A stretch of 64,000 nt of DNA. It comes from Shinella sp. UYSO24 (GTDB lineage Bacteria; Pseudomonadota; Alphaproteobacteria; Rhizobiales; Rhizobiaceae). The notes beneath the pieces were generated by a model. The model did not search any database. It saw only the letters and a list, made by a program, of their open reading frames with translations, and was not told where the DNA came from. A program made the position numbers and the translations under genes. This document shows, in pieces, positions 40,464 to 50,643 of this stretch (position 1 is the stretch's first letter; every line of letters begins with the position of its first letter). The stretch covers positions 186,001-250,000 of the forward strand of contig CABHNZ010000004.1 in NCBI GenBank assembly GCA_902167985.1, in the 5' to 3' direction.

Positions 40464-41588
40464 ATGCCGCTGGACGACCTGGACAACCGGGGACGGCGAT
40501 CCACGCCCAAAAACACGACCACGCAATTCACTGCCGCAGGACAGCTGCCGACGGGGCAAAACCCTGCCCAGAACTCCGGCCAGCACCCCGGCCAGAACGC
40601 TGCCTTGAAGGCCAAGCCGACGCTGAAGACCGTGGCCGAACTGACCGGTCTCGCCGTGACGACGGTGTCGCGGGCGCTGGCCGATGACCCGCAGATTGCG
40701 CTCGAGACCCGCAGCCGAGTGCGCGAGGCGGCGGGCTCAGTGGGCTACTTTCCCGATCGCGCCGCCCAGCGCCTGAGGACGGGGCGCACCAATGTCATCA
40801 GCCTCGTTCTCGATCCGCATGAGGAAATTCTAGGCTATGGCGCCTCGATGATCCGCGGGCTTTCGGCAGCCCTTCGCGACACGCCCTATCATCTGGTCAT
40901 CACGCCGCATTTCTCCGATACGCCGGCCATCGATCCGGTCGCCCATATCGTGAGAAACCGCATGGCGGACGGGCTTCTCTTCAGCCGCACCCAGCCTTCC
41001 GACGAGCGGGTCAAGTTTCTGATGGAGAACGATTTTCCCTTCGTCTGTCATGGCCGCACCGAGCTTGCGACGCCGCATCCCTTCGTCGATTACGACAATT
41101 ACGCCTTCGCCTATAAGGCGGCCCGCAGCCTCATCGCATCGGGCTGTCGCAAGCTCTTCATCATCCTGCCGCCGGACCGTTTCACCTTCGCCCAGCACAT
41201 GCGCCACGGCTTCATGACCGCCGTGCGGGAAGAGGGCGTCGCCTTCGAGATTGCAACGGGTGTGACGCTCGACAGCAAGTCGGAAGCGGTGCGCGCCACC
41301 GTTTTCGAGGCGATGGCGGGCAGCGACCGGCCGGACGGCTTCATCTGCGGCGGCGAGGTTTCCGCCCTTTCCGTCATGTCGGCCGCCTATGACCACGGCC
41401 TTGCGATCGGCCGCGACGTGCGGCTCGTGGCCAAGCAGACATCCGGCCTCTTCGACGAGATCCGCCCGAAGATCGAGACGATCTACGAGGATCTCTCGGA
41501 GGCCGGCAATATTCTCGGCAAGATACTCCTGAAGCGCATCGCAGGCGGCGCCCCAATGGAGGATCTGCAGGTCCTGCAGACGGTTTGA
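40464..41588 (+). CDS. LacI-family regulator of the sugar importer
   Basis: 374 residues, intact. A Gln/Asn-rich N-terminal tail of about 50 residues precedes the helix-turn-helix (LKTVAELTGLAVTTVSRALA); the effector domain has RTGRTNVISLVLDPHEEILG. Divergent from the CUT1 operon, which it presumably represses. A hairpin follows the stop. Confidence 0.88.
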   Translation: MPLDDLDNRGRRSTPKNTTTQFTAAGQLPTGQNPAQNSGQHPGQNAALKAKPTLKTVAELTGLAVTTVSRALADDPQIALETRSRVREAAGSVGYFPDRAAQRLRTGRTNVISLVLDPHEEILGYGASMIRGLSAALRDTPYHLVITPHFSDTPAIDPVAHIVRNRMADGLLFSRTQPSDERVKFLMENDFPFVCHGRTELATPHPFVDYDNYAFAYKAARSLIASGCRKLFIILPPDRFTFAQHMRHGFMTAVREEGVAFEIATGVTLDSKSEAVRATVFEAMAGSDRPDGFICGGEVSALSVMSAAYDHGLAIGRDVRLVAKQTSGLFDEIRPKIETIYEDLSEAGNILGKILLKRIAGGAPMEDLQVLQTV

Positions 41589-41597
41589 CGGCGGGCG

Positions 41598-41615
41598 GGC
41601 CGGGAAATCCCGGCC
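41598..41615. terminator. Hairpin between convergent LacI and tctA genes
   Basis: GGCCGGGA and TCCCGGCC with a 2-base AA loop, directly between the two stop codons; probably a bidirectional terminator. Confidence 0.65.
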
Positions 41616-43124
41616 TCAACCATCCTCCTCGACGAAGACCTGCTCGCGCTTCTTCTTGACGCTCGGCAAAAACACCACGACCAGCACGGCAACCGCAATG
41701 ATGAGCAGGCCGGCGCTGATCGGCCGCGTGATGAATGTCGAGGGATCGCCGCGTGACAGGATCATCGCCCGCCGCAGGTTTTCTTCCAGAAGCGGCCCGA
41801 GCACGAAGCCGAGCAGAAGCGGTGCCGGCTCGCAGCGCAGTTTTGCCAGCAGGTAGCCGATCAGCCCGAAAAAGGCGACCGCATAGAGATCGTAGACATT
41901 GGAATTGACGCTGTAGACCCCGATGGCACAGAAGGCCATGATGATCGGGAAGAGCACGTAATAGGGAATGGTGAGCAGCTTCACCCAGAGCCCGATCAGC
42001 GGCAGGTTGAGCACCACCAGCATCAGGTTGCCGATCCACATCGAGGCAATGATGCCCCAGAACAGCGCCGGCTGTTCGGAAGCGACATTCGGCCCCGGCA
42101 CGATGCCCTGGATGATCATCGCGCCGATCATCAGCGCCATGACCGGATTGGCCGGAATGCCGAGCGTCAGAAGCGGAATGAACGAGGTCTGCGCACCCGC
42201 ATTATTGGCCGATTCCGGCCCGGCGACGCCCGCCACAGCACCATGACCGAACTCTTCCGGATGTTTCGAAACCCTCTTTTCCACCGTATAGGAGGCAAAC
42301 GAGGCAAGGATTGCCCCGCCGCCGGGAAGAATGCCGAGGATCGAGCCGATCACCGTGCCGCGCAGGACCGGCGCGATCATCGCGCGAAAATCCTCGCGGC
42401 TCGGCATCAGGCCGGAAACCCTGGCCATCAGCACCGTGCGGGTTTTCTCGTTTTCCAGATTGCGCAGGATTTCCGCCACCCCGAAGACACCGACGGCCAC
42501 CGCAACGAAGTTCAGCCCGTCGGCATATTCGCGAATGCCGAGCGTGAAGCGCGGCGTGCCGGTATAGATATCCGTGCCGACCAAACCGAGAAGCAGGCCG
42601 AGCACGACCATGGCCAGTGCCTTGATGACCGAGCCATGCGCCAGCGCGATCGACGACACGAGGCCGACGACCATCAGCGAGAAATATTCCGCAGCCCCGA
42701 ATTTCAGCGCAATGGCGGTGAGCGGCGGCGCGAAGATGGCGACGAGAAAGGTCGAGACTGTGCCGGCAAAGAACGAACCGATGGCGGCAATCGCAAGCGC
42801 TGCCCCCGCCCTTCCGCGCCGCGCCATCTGGTAGCCGTCGATGGCGGTCACGGCGGATGAGGATTCACCCGGCATGTTGATGAGGATCGCCGTGGTCGAG
42901 CCGCCATATTGCGCCCCGTAATAGATGCCGGCCAGCATGATCAGCGACGAAACCGGCTCCAGCTGGAAGGTGATCGGCAAAAGCATGGCGATCGTCGCTG
43001 TCGCGCCGATGCCGGGCAGCACGCCGATCAGCGTGCCGAGCAGCACCCCGATCAGGCAGAAGAACAGGTTTTCGATCGATGACGCCGTGGCAAATCCGAG
43101 CGCCAGATTGGCAAAGAAATCCAT
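41616..43124 (-). CDS. tctA: Tripartite tricarboxylate transporter, large membrane subunit TctA
   Basis: 502 residues, intact; about twelve membrane segments, family marks GVLPGIGATATIAMLLPITF and YGGSTTAILINMPGESSSAV near the N-terminus and GILPGGGAILASFASYTVEK mid-protein. Works with TctB and the binding protein TctC to import tricarboxylates or other organic acids at the expense of an ion gradient. The usual two-component regulator TctDE is not in the window. Confidence 0.93.
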   Translation of the reverse strand: MDFFANLALGFATASSIENLFFCLIGVLLGTLIGVLPGIGATATIAMLLPITFQLEPVSSLIMLAGIYYGAQYGGSTTAILINMPGESSSAVTAIDGYQMARRGRAGAALAIAAIGSFFAGTVSTFLVAIFAPPLTAIALKFGAAEYFSLMVVGLVSSIALAHGSVIKALAMVVLGLLLGLVGTDIYTGTPRFTLGIREYADGLNFVAVAVGVFGVAEILRNLENEKTRTVLMARVSGLMPSREDFRAMIAPVLRGTVIGSILGILPGGGAILASFASYTVEKRVSKHPEEFGHGAVAGVAGPESANNAGAQTSFIPLLTLGIPANPVMALMIGAMIIQGIVPGPNVASEQPALFWGIIASMWIGNLMLVVLNLPLIGLWVKLLTIPYYVLFPIIMAFCAIGVYSVNSNVYDLYAVAFFGLIGYLLAKLRCEPAPLLLGFVLGPLLEENLRRAMILSRGDPSTFITRPISAGLLIIAVAVLVVVFLPSVKKKREQVFVEEDG

Positions 43125-43139
43125 CCTCTCGCCCTCCCC

Positions 43140-43601
43140 CTACATGCCGAGCCACGGCCCGAAGCGCCGGAACGGCAGGCCGAGACCATAGGAGAAGACG
43201 AGAACCGAAAAGACGGTGAGCAGCGCCGACAGGATGACCGCCGTCAGCGGCTTCATCTTGTGCGAGGCAAAGGCTGCAATCAGCGCACAGAGAAAGATCG
43301 ACGGCACGAAGCCGAGCCCGCGCACGGTGAGCCCGAAAATCACAGGCGCCGGCAGGATGAACAGCATCCCCCGCCACGCCAGGGGCCCGATACTCTCGCC
43401 TTCCACCCTCACCGACTGGAAGAGGATGATCGCGCCGAATGCCATCAGCGCCAGCGCCAGGATGAAGGGAAAATAACCCGGCCCCATGCGGAAGGCCGTT
43501 CCGAGATCGAGTTCGATCGACTGATAGGCGAAGAACAGCCCGGTCGCCACGAAGACGAGACCGCAGACGAGATTTGTCTTGTCGAATGTGAAGGAATGCA
43601 T
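43140..43601 (-). CDS. tctB: Tripartite tricarboxylate transporter, small membrane subunit TctB
   Basis: 153 residues with four membrane segments (LVFVATGLFFAYQSIELDLG, MGPGYFPFILALALMAFGAI). Start ATG 43601 after GGAGACGCC. Located between tctC and tctA as usual. Confidence 0.88.
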   Translation of the reverse strand: MHSFTFDKTNLVCGLVFVATGLFFAYQSIELDLGTAFRMGPGYFPFILALALMAFGAIILFQSVRVEGESIGPLAWRGMLFILPAPVIFGLTVRGLGFVPSIFLCALIAAFASHKMKPLTAVILSALLTVFSVLVFSYGLGLPFRRFGPWLGM

Positions 43602-43754
43602 GGCGTCTCCGATGGTGGGAGAAATGGATGTGCTGAACGACAAGGCTGGATCCCCCTCCCCTGCCGGGGAGGGTCAGGAAGCCCCTCTTGTCGACCAGGA
43701 GCTGCGAGAGCGGCTTGGAACCACTTGGAACCACTCGCGCAAAACCCCGCTCAC

Positions 43755-44773
43755 TCAGTCCGCATATTGCCCGGCACCTTCGATCACCGGCTTCCACCGG
43801 GCGATCTCGCCTTCGAGCTTGGCTTTCAGCGCGGCAGGCGTTGCATCCGCCTCCGGCGAGGGCTTGGTGCCGAGTTCGGCGAAGCGCGAGGCAACGTTAT
43901 TGTCCTTGAGCGCCACCTGCAGCGCGCCGGTCAGCTTCTCGAGCGCTTCCTTCGGCGTGCCCTTCGGCGCATAGACACCATGCCAGATGCGACGGACATG
44001 GCCGGGAACCCTGCTTCCGTTACCGTCGGCAGGTCTTTCAACACATCGAGCCTTGCGGGAGACGTCACCGCATAGGCCTTGATCGTACCACCCTGGATCT
44101 GCTTCGTCGTATTGGTGGTCTGGTCGCACATGATATCCACCTGCCCGCCGAGAAGATCGGTCATCGCCGGCCCCGTTCCCTTGTAAGGCACGGTGACGAG
44201 CGGTGTCTCGATGGCGCTCATGAACAGCATGCCGCAGAGATGAGAAGCTGCCCCGATGCCGGCATTGGCAACCGTCACCTTCTCCTTGTTGGCCTTGGCA
44301 TAATCGATGAGGCCCTTGAGATCCTTGGCCTCCATGTCCTTGCGCGAGACGATCGTCATCGGCACCTCGGTGACGAGGCCGACATAATCGAAGTCGTTGA
44401 GCGTATCATAGGCGAGCTTGCGATAGAGCGTGGCGCTGGTCGCCATGCCGATATGATGCATGAGAACCGTATAGCCATCGGCCTCCGCCTTTGCGACGCG
44501 GCCGGCTCCGAGCGTCCCGCCGGCGCCGCCGACATTTTCGACGACGATCTGCTGGCCGAGCGTCTTCGACATGGATTCAGCCACGAGCCGCGCCACCGTA
44601 TCCGTCGGCCCACCGGCCGAAAAAGGCACGATCATGGTGATCTGACGCTCCGGAAACCCGGCCGCATGGGCGGCACCGGCAAAAGAGAGGCCCGACATCC
44701 ACGAAGGCATCGCTGCCGGCATGGACATAAGTGAAAACGCAGCAAGGCCTGCCGCAGCAACGACATATTTCAT
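43755..44773 (-). CDS. tctC: Tripartite tricarboxylate transporter binding protein TctC/Bug (frame broken near 44000)
   Basis: 339 residues after repair of one lost C (GTCCGCATC read as GTCGCATC). Signal peptide ending AAHAAGF, then ITMIVPFSAGGPTDTVARLV and GKTLG-like segments, GKVTVANAGIGAASHLCG-type core, then after the break IWHGVYAPKGTPKEALEKL. Periplasmic receptor for an organic acid; first gene of tctCBA. Confidence 0.88.
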
Positions 44774-45001
44774 CGGGTCTCCTCCCCTTTCAACAAACCG
44801 CCGGAAATCCGGCCGGCCAATGATCTCGATGAAAGGCGGGCTCCTCTTCCCGACACTTCATCTCTACCATCTATGATTGCGCATCATTGCGAATATCCGG
44901 CAATATTGCTACCCGATATTGCATTCAAACGACGTTCGGATCGATAATATCTCTGCGACTTTAGATGTAGCACCCAAGGGGCAGGACGAAGGGGCGGCGG
45001 C
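44774..45001. promoter_or_regulatory. Upstream region of tctC and the DUF4126 gene
   Basis: Divergent spacer with a perfect palindrome GCAATATTGC (44900-44909) and a nearby ATATTGC repeat. No regulator gene adjoins. Confidence 0.4.
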
Positions 45002-45477
45002 ATGACAGCGATACTGGCACTTCTGATGGGCGTGGTAACGGGCCTTCGGGCCATGACGGCGCCGGCGGCGGTCGCATGGGCGGCTATCTGGGCTGGCTGC
45101 CGCTTGGCGGCTCCTGGCTCTTCTTCATGGGCTCGGTCTGGGCGGTCCTCATCTTCACGCTGGCGGCAGCGATGGAACTCGTCACCGACCAGCTTCCCTC
45201 GACGCCGAGCCGCAAGGTACCGGCGCAATTCGGCACCCGCATCGCCATGGGTGCCCTGACCGGCGCCGCGATCGGCCTTCCTTACGGCATCTGGCTTGCA
45301 GGCCTCGTCTCCGGCGTGATCGGCGCGGTCATCGGCACGCTCGGCGGCGCCTCCCTGCGTGGAAAACTCGCCGCCCGCTTCGGCAGTGATCCGCCGGCCG
45401 CCTTCATCGAGGATGCCGTGGCGATCGTCGGCGCGATCGTGCTGATCCTGCTCCTGCCGGCAGCACCGACCATTTAG
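45002..45477 (+). CDS. DUF4126 family membrane protein (frame broken near 45078)
   Basis: 158 residues after repair of one lost G (GGG read as GG). N-terminus ALLMGVVTGLRAMTAPAAV, then MELVTDQLPSTPSRKVPAQF and GVIGAVIGTLGGASLRGKLA; three or four membrane segments. Function unknown. Followed after 67 bases by the flavin oxidoreductase. Confidence 0.8.
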
Positions 45478-45544
45478 GCTTGAACCGGCAAGATCGCCGC
45501 ACGCGGCTAAGCTTAAAACCATCCCGTCAACTCGGAGAAGGCTG

Positions 45545-46915
45545 ATGCAGCAATTCGATGCCATCATCATCGGGGCGGGACAGGCTGGCCCCTCGCTTGC
45601 CGGACGGCTGAACGATGCCGACCGCAAGGTCGCGATCATCGAGCGCAAGCATGTCGGCGGCACCTGCGTCAACACCGGCTGCAAGCCGACAAAGACGCTG
45701 GTCTCAAGCGCCTATGCCGCCCATATCGCCCGCCGCAGTGCCGATTACGGCGTGGTCCTCTCCGGGCCGCCGGAAATCGACATGCCGGCCGTCATGCGCC
45801 GCTCGCACAAGGTCACGCTCGACAGCCGCCACGGCAACGAGACATGGCTCGAATCCATGGAAAATGTCACGCTGATCCGCGGCCATGCCCGGTTTGAGAG
45901 CGCAAACACGATAAGCGTCGATGGCGAACTTCTGACCGCGCCGCAGATCTTCCTCAATGTCGCGCCCGCGCCACGATCCCGGATTTTCCCGGCGTCGCCG
46001 ATGTGCCCGCCATGACCAATAGCGATATCGTCATGCTCGACCGCCTGCCGGAGCATCTGGTCGTGATCGGCGGCTCCTATATCGGGCTTGAATTTGCGCA
46101 GATCTACCGCCGCTTCGCGCCCGCGTCACGGTCGTCGAGAAGGGCCCGCGCCTCGTCTCGCGCGAAGACGAGGACGTGTCGGCCGCCGTCCGCGATATTC
46201 TGGAAAAGGAAGGCATCGCGATACGCACCGGCGCGAGTGCATCCGCTTCCGCAAAGACGGCGATGAGATCGCGGTCGGCGTCGACTGCACGGCGGGCGAA
46301 CCGGAAATCATCGCCTCCGACGTGCTTCTGGCCGTCGGCCGCACCCCCAATACCGATGATCTCGGGCTAGACAAGGCGGGTGTCAAAACCGATGCCCGCG
46401 GTTACATCACGGTCGACGAGGATCTCTCCACCAATGTGCCCGGCATTTTCGCGCTCGGCGATTGCAACGGCCGCGGCGCCTTCACCCACACAGCCTATAA
46501 TGATTTCGAGATCGTCGCCGCCAATCTTCTCGACGGCGAGAACCGAAGAGTATCAGACCGCCTGCTCGGCTACGCGCTTTATATCGACCCGCCGCTTGGC
46601 CGCGTCGGCATGACGGTGACGCAGGCGAGGGCCGCCGGCCATTCCATCCTTGTCGGCACCAGACCGATGACACAGGTCGGCCGCGCGGTGGAAAAGGGCG
46701 AGACACAGGGCTTCATGCAGATCATCGGCGATGCAAAGACGAGAAAGATCCTCGGCGCAGCCATTCTCGGCACCGGCGGCGACGAGGCGATCCACGGTGT
46801 TCTCGACCTGATGAATGCCGGCGCCGATTACGACACGCTGCGCTGGGCCGTGCCCGTTCACCCGACCGTTTCCGAACTCTGGCCGACGCTCGTCCTGTCG
46901 ATGAAACCGGCCTGA
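45545..46915 (+). CDS. FAD-dependent disulfide oxidoreductase, mercuric-reductase-like (frame broken three times)
   Basis: About 457 residues after repair. FAD motif FDAIIIGAGQAGPSLAGRL, redox-active GGTCVNTGCKPTKT, NAD motif VVIGGSYIGLEFAQIYRRFG, second FAD motif NVPGIFALGDCNGRGAF and dimer motif VHPTVSELWPTL. Breaks near 45966, 46122 and 46236 each need one base in TCGGC/GCCGA. No MerR, MerT or MerP is near, and the C-terminal double cysteine of MerA is absent (ends SMKPA), so a general dihydrolipoamide-dehydrogenase-like reductase is more likely than mercury resistance. Confidence 0.85.
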
Positions 46916-47394
46916 CCGGGCTATCCCCTTATGGAATTGAGCCTATTTCGCACATCGTCGCAATTTTAGCGATCATGGTCAGATCTTGTAAGGCTTTTGC
47001 CCCTATCACCGATCCATGGTTCGATCTCCGTAGCGGGAGGGGATGAACGGCATGTCTGCGGTCTCGACGCCTGTCCGATGGTCAAATATCGGCCGTGGCG
47101 AGGGGGAGAGCGAGGACGGCCGTCGCGAACCGGTGTCGCCGCCGGTCGAGATCGCCAGGGAGGAAGCCTTCCGGAACACCCATGGGGCAACCCGAGGGAC
47201 AAACCAGAAGCACCTTTTCTCGGGCAACTTGCCGGTTCCAGCATGAGCGGAAAAACCGACTTTGGTTTTTGCCGTAGACATGCTGAAATCGAGACTGTTG
47301 CTGCGCCGTTTTTTCGTCTTTTCTGACGGGCAAGCGATGCAGCAGCGGAAAGCGTCTCATCACGAGATGCTTCCATCCCGAAAGCCCGAGGACC
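46916..47394. other. Intergenic region before the polysaccharide cluster
   Basis: 479 bases. Contains the weak small frame 47043-47246 and, right after it, a hairpin AAAAACC-GGTTTTT (47251-47270). Probably also the promoter of the flippase gene. No other gene is visible. Confidence 0.55.
47043..47246 (+). CDS. Possible small protein, weak
   Basis: 67-codon frame with a good ribosome site (GCGGGAGGGG before ATG) and a terminator-like hairpin right after its stop. The sequence, polar and Arg/Glu/Pro-rich, matches nothing I recognise. May be chance. Confidence 0.25.
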   Translation: MNGMSAVSTPVRWSNIGRGEGESEDGRREPVSPPVEIAREEAFRNTHGATRGTNQKHLFSGNLPVPA

Positions 47395-48732
47395 ATGACA
47401 TCCGATAGCAGACCGCCGCTCGCCCGACGCTACCGCTCCCTTCTGCCGCTTGCGCTCTCCTATGCCGCATCCGGCGGCAGCCTGATCGTGAGTTCGGCCG
47501 CCCAGCTTTTGACCTTCGCCATTCTGGCCCGCTTCCTCGGCGTCCATGAATTCAGCCTCTTCGTCGCCATCACCGCCGTCTCGGCAATTGCCGTCCATCT
47601 CTGCGGCCTCGGCGGCACCGAATGCCTCGTGCGCCGGGTTGCCCGCGATCATTCCATGTATCCGGCCATGCTCGGCCATAACATGATGCTGATCTCCGGC
47701 ACCGGCGTGGCGCTCGTCATCATCGGCTCGATCGCGCTGCCCTTCTTCTTCGACGTCTCGGAAAACCGGCTGCTCAACGATTTCGAGATCACCATGATGC
47801 TGATCACCAACATCATTCTTGTGCGCTGCATCCTGTTTTCCGAACAAGTCTTCATCGCCTTCTCGAATTTTTCATCGGCCAACAAGGTGGTGATGGGCTT
47901 TGCGCTGATCAGGACCACGGCCGCAGTCCTCGCCTGCCTCGTCTTCGGCGTCTCGACGCTGGCAGGCTGGGTGATCTGGCAGTTCCTCGCCCATGTGGTC
48001 ATGCTCGCCTGCTGCTTCTATGCGCTGCGCGGCCTCGGCAAGCCGAAGTTCAGGCTGGTCAGGGAAGAGCTTCGGCTCGGCCTGTTCTTCAGCATCCCCT
48101 TCATCCTCAAGGCCGCCCGCCAGAACGCCGACCTTCTGGTCTTGAGCCTCGTCACATCGGCCGAGGTCATGTCGAGCTACAGCGTCGCGCGGCGCATCAT
48201 CGAGAGCAGCTATCTCTCGGTCGATGCCCTGAACCGCATCGTCTATCCCGGCACGGCCAAGGCGAGCCAGGCCGCCTCCATCATGCCAGCGAGCGGGTGA
48301 AACGCATCTTTGCCGCGGCGATGGCGATCAGCATCGCCTCGGCCATCGCCGTCTGGATCCTCTCGCCCGTCCTGCCCTATCTCTTCGGCCATCAATATAC
48401 GTCGCTCGTCGATTTCGTCCGGGCGCTGTGCTTCGTGCTGATCCCGGTCGGCATATGGGCGGTCGCCGTCGAGGCGCTGGGCGCTGCCGGCCATCAGGCG
48501 CGCGCGCCTCCGTGCTCGGCATCGGCAGCCTGATCGGCGCAGCCCTTGCCGCCTGGGCCACATGGTATGCCCCCCCACCGGCACCTTCGTTTCCTATTAT
48601 GTGATCGAGACCGGGATGGCGGTTGCCGCCTGGGCGGTCTATCTCAAATGGGTTCGCAAGGATCGCGACCGGGCCGAGCGGGCAGAACGTGCCGGAAATG
48701 CCTATGCAACAGCCTCTTCCCCGGCCCAGTGA
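47395..48732 (+). CDS. Polysaccharide flippase, Wzx/MATE type (frame broken three times)
   Basis: 446 residues after repair, about twelve membrane segments. Opening blocks LSYAASGGSLIVSSAAQLLT and FAILARFLGVHEFSLFVAIT are those of polysaccharide biosynthesis membrane proteins. Lost bases near 48286 (CCC), 48501 and 48572 (C8 read as C7). It would flip the lipid-linked repeat unit for the cluster downstream. Start ATG 47395 after CGAGGACC. Confidence 0.83.
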
Positions 48733-48856
48733 AGGGCCGGGAAACCAAGATGAGACATGCGGTTAACATAATATTCATCGCGACTTCCTAATGATGAACG
48801 AGACGATTTTGAGAAAGCGGTCTGTCCAGGTGATGGCAGCATGGCTGGAGGTTTGA

Positions 48857-50635
48857 ATGTACCGGCCGAAAGAGCCCCACGACCGGAAGCCGCAGCCTGC
48901 AGCCCCGATGGAAACACAGGCCGGTGCCGAGGATAGACCCATGGCCTCCAGTGCATCCAGACCCGCAGCGCCGCGCTCGCTCCTCGACCACCTCGACGAT
49001 CGCCCTGCCGAAAACCTGCCCGCCGATGCCTTTGCCCGAAGGTCACGAACGGATGCTGAGCAGACGCATCCGCAGCCCGTGAGCCCGGCGGCCGATCCGG
49101 CCGTGGCCGCATCTGTTCGCGCGCATCCCTCTTCCGCCGCCTGGACACCGCCGCCGCCACCGACACCTCCTGCCCGCGAAGAACGCCGGCGCAGCGAACC
49201 GGAGCCGAAGGCAGGCCTCGAAGGCGTCATCCAGGCGCAGATCGCCAGCCTGAAGACGATCGGCATTGCCGACATTCTCTATTGGCTGCGGGACGGCCTG
49301 AAATGGGTCTTGGCACTCACCATCATCGGTGCGATCGCCGCCTATATCTATTCTGCCACCGCCACGCCGCGCTATACGGTCTATACCGACCTCATCATCG
49401 ACCCGCAGAACCTCGGCGTCCTGACAGATGATCCGATGGCCGCTGCCCAGCCGCGCGATTCCCAGCTGCTCGAAGTCGAAAGCACCATGCGCGTGCTGAC
49501 CTCGCGCAACGTGCTGAAGGATGTCATCGACAAGCTGCACCTGACGACCGATCCGGAATTCGTCAAGCCGCCGCGTTTCGCCTTCCTCGCCAACCTGCTC
49601 GGCGGCGGCAGCCATCCCTCGGCCGACGATCCGGATGTCGCCGTCATGCGCGAACTTGGCGACCGGATCGGTGCCACCCGCGAGGTCAGCTCCTTCGTCG
49701 TTACCCTGTCGGTCTGGAGTTCGGACCCGCAGAAATCGATGGAACTCTCTGAAGCGATCGTCACCGCCTTCCAGAACGAGATCTTCCAGTCTTCTGCCGA
49801 AAGCGCCGGACGACTGGCCGCAAGCCTGAAGAGCCGGCTCGGCGACATGCAGACCTCCGTCACGACGGCGGAGGAAAAGGTCGAGCAGTTCAAGCGCGCC
49901 AACAACATTCAGGAAAGCAATACCGGGGAACTGACGAGCAGCCGCATTTCGAGCGCGCTCGACACCCAGGTTCTCGATGCACAGCAGCGTCTGATCCAGG
50001 CCCAGAGCCGCTACGACCAGATGCGCTCAGCCGTCGCCGGCCGCCGCACCACGACCGATACGGTCTTCGACAGTACCGGCATGCAGACGCTGCGCACCAA
50101 TTATAACCAGTTGCAGCAGCAGATCAGTTCGCTGGCACGCATCTACGGCGCCCGCTATCCGCGGCTGATCCAGATGCAGTCGGAACAGGCAACCATCGAG
50201 CGCGCCATTGCCGACGAGGCGAACCGTATTCTGCAGACGGCCAAGACCGACATGGATCAGGCGAAGTCCTCGCTGGATGCATTGCGCGTCAAGGCCAATG
50301 CCGAGCGCTCGACCGTCTATACGAACAACGACGCACAGGTGCGCCTGCGCGAACTGGAGCGGGATGCCCGCGCCAAGGCAACTATCTACGAAAGCTACCT
50401 GCAGCGCGCCAACCAGATCACCGAGCGCCAGCGCATCGATACCAGCAATATCCGGGTCATCTCGCCGCCGGTTCCGCCGAAGACGAAGAGCTGGCCGCCG
50501 CGCACCGTGCTTCTGCTCGGCGGCGGCGCAGCGGGTGGTTTCATGCTCGGCCTGTTCCTCGCCCTTCTGGTCGGGCTTCTCGCCCATCTCGCCGCAGCGC
50601 GCGAACGGCACGCCCGGCTGACCCGCTTTGCGTGA
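48857..50635 (+). CDS. Polysaccharide chain-length/co-polymerase protein (Wzz/GumC type)
   Basis: 592 residues, intact. N-terminal 120 residues are Pro/Ala-rich and polar; a membrane segment (GLKWVLALTIIGAIAAYIYS) precedes the Wzz domain, a long coiled coil and the GNVR-type block VRLRELERDARAKATIYESY, then a second membrane segment (LLGGGAAGGFMLGLFLALLV). There is no cytoplasmic tyrosine-kinase domain, so it is a PCP without BY-kinase. Start after GGAGGTTTGA. It ends in an overlap with the next gene. Confidence 0.87.
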   Translation: MYRPKEPHDRKPQPAAPMETQAGAEDRPMASSASRPAAPRSLLDHLDDRPAENLPADAFARRSRTDAEQTHPQPVSPAADPAVAASVRAHPSSAAWTPPPPPTPPAREERRRSEPEPKAGLEGVIQAQIASLKTIGIADILYWLRDGLKWVLALTIIGAIAAYIYSATATPRYTVYTDLIIDPQNLGVLTDDPMAAAQPRDSQLLEVESTMRVLTSRNVLKDVIDKLHLTTDPEFVKPPRFAFLANLLGGGSHPSADDPDVAVMRELGDRIGATREVSSFVVTLSVWSSDPQKSMELSEAIVTAFQNEIFQSSAESAGRLAASLKSRLGDMQTSVTTAEEKVEQFKRANNIQESNTGELTSSRISSALDTQVLDAQQRLIQAQSRYDQMRSAVAGRRTTTDTVFDSTGMQTLRTNYNQLQQQISSLARIYGARYPRLIQMQSEQATIERAIADEANRILQTAKTDMDQAKSSLDALRVKANAERSTVYTNNDAQVRLRELERDARAKATIYESYLQRANQITERQRIDTSNIRVISPPVPPKTKSWPPRTVLLLGGGAAGGFMLGLFLALLVGLLAHLAAARERHARLTRFA

Positions 50636-50643
50636 GGCCTGCC

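Noticed and set aside
45545..46915. Mercury-resistance reductase
   Set aside because: No other mer gene nearby and the C-terminal cysteine pair of MerA is missing.
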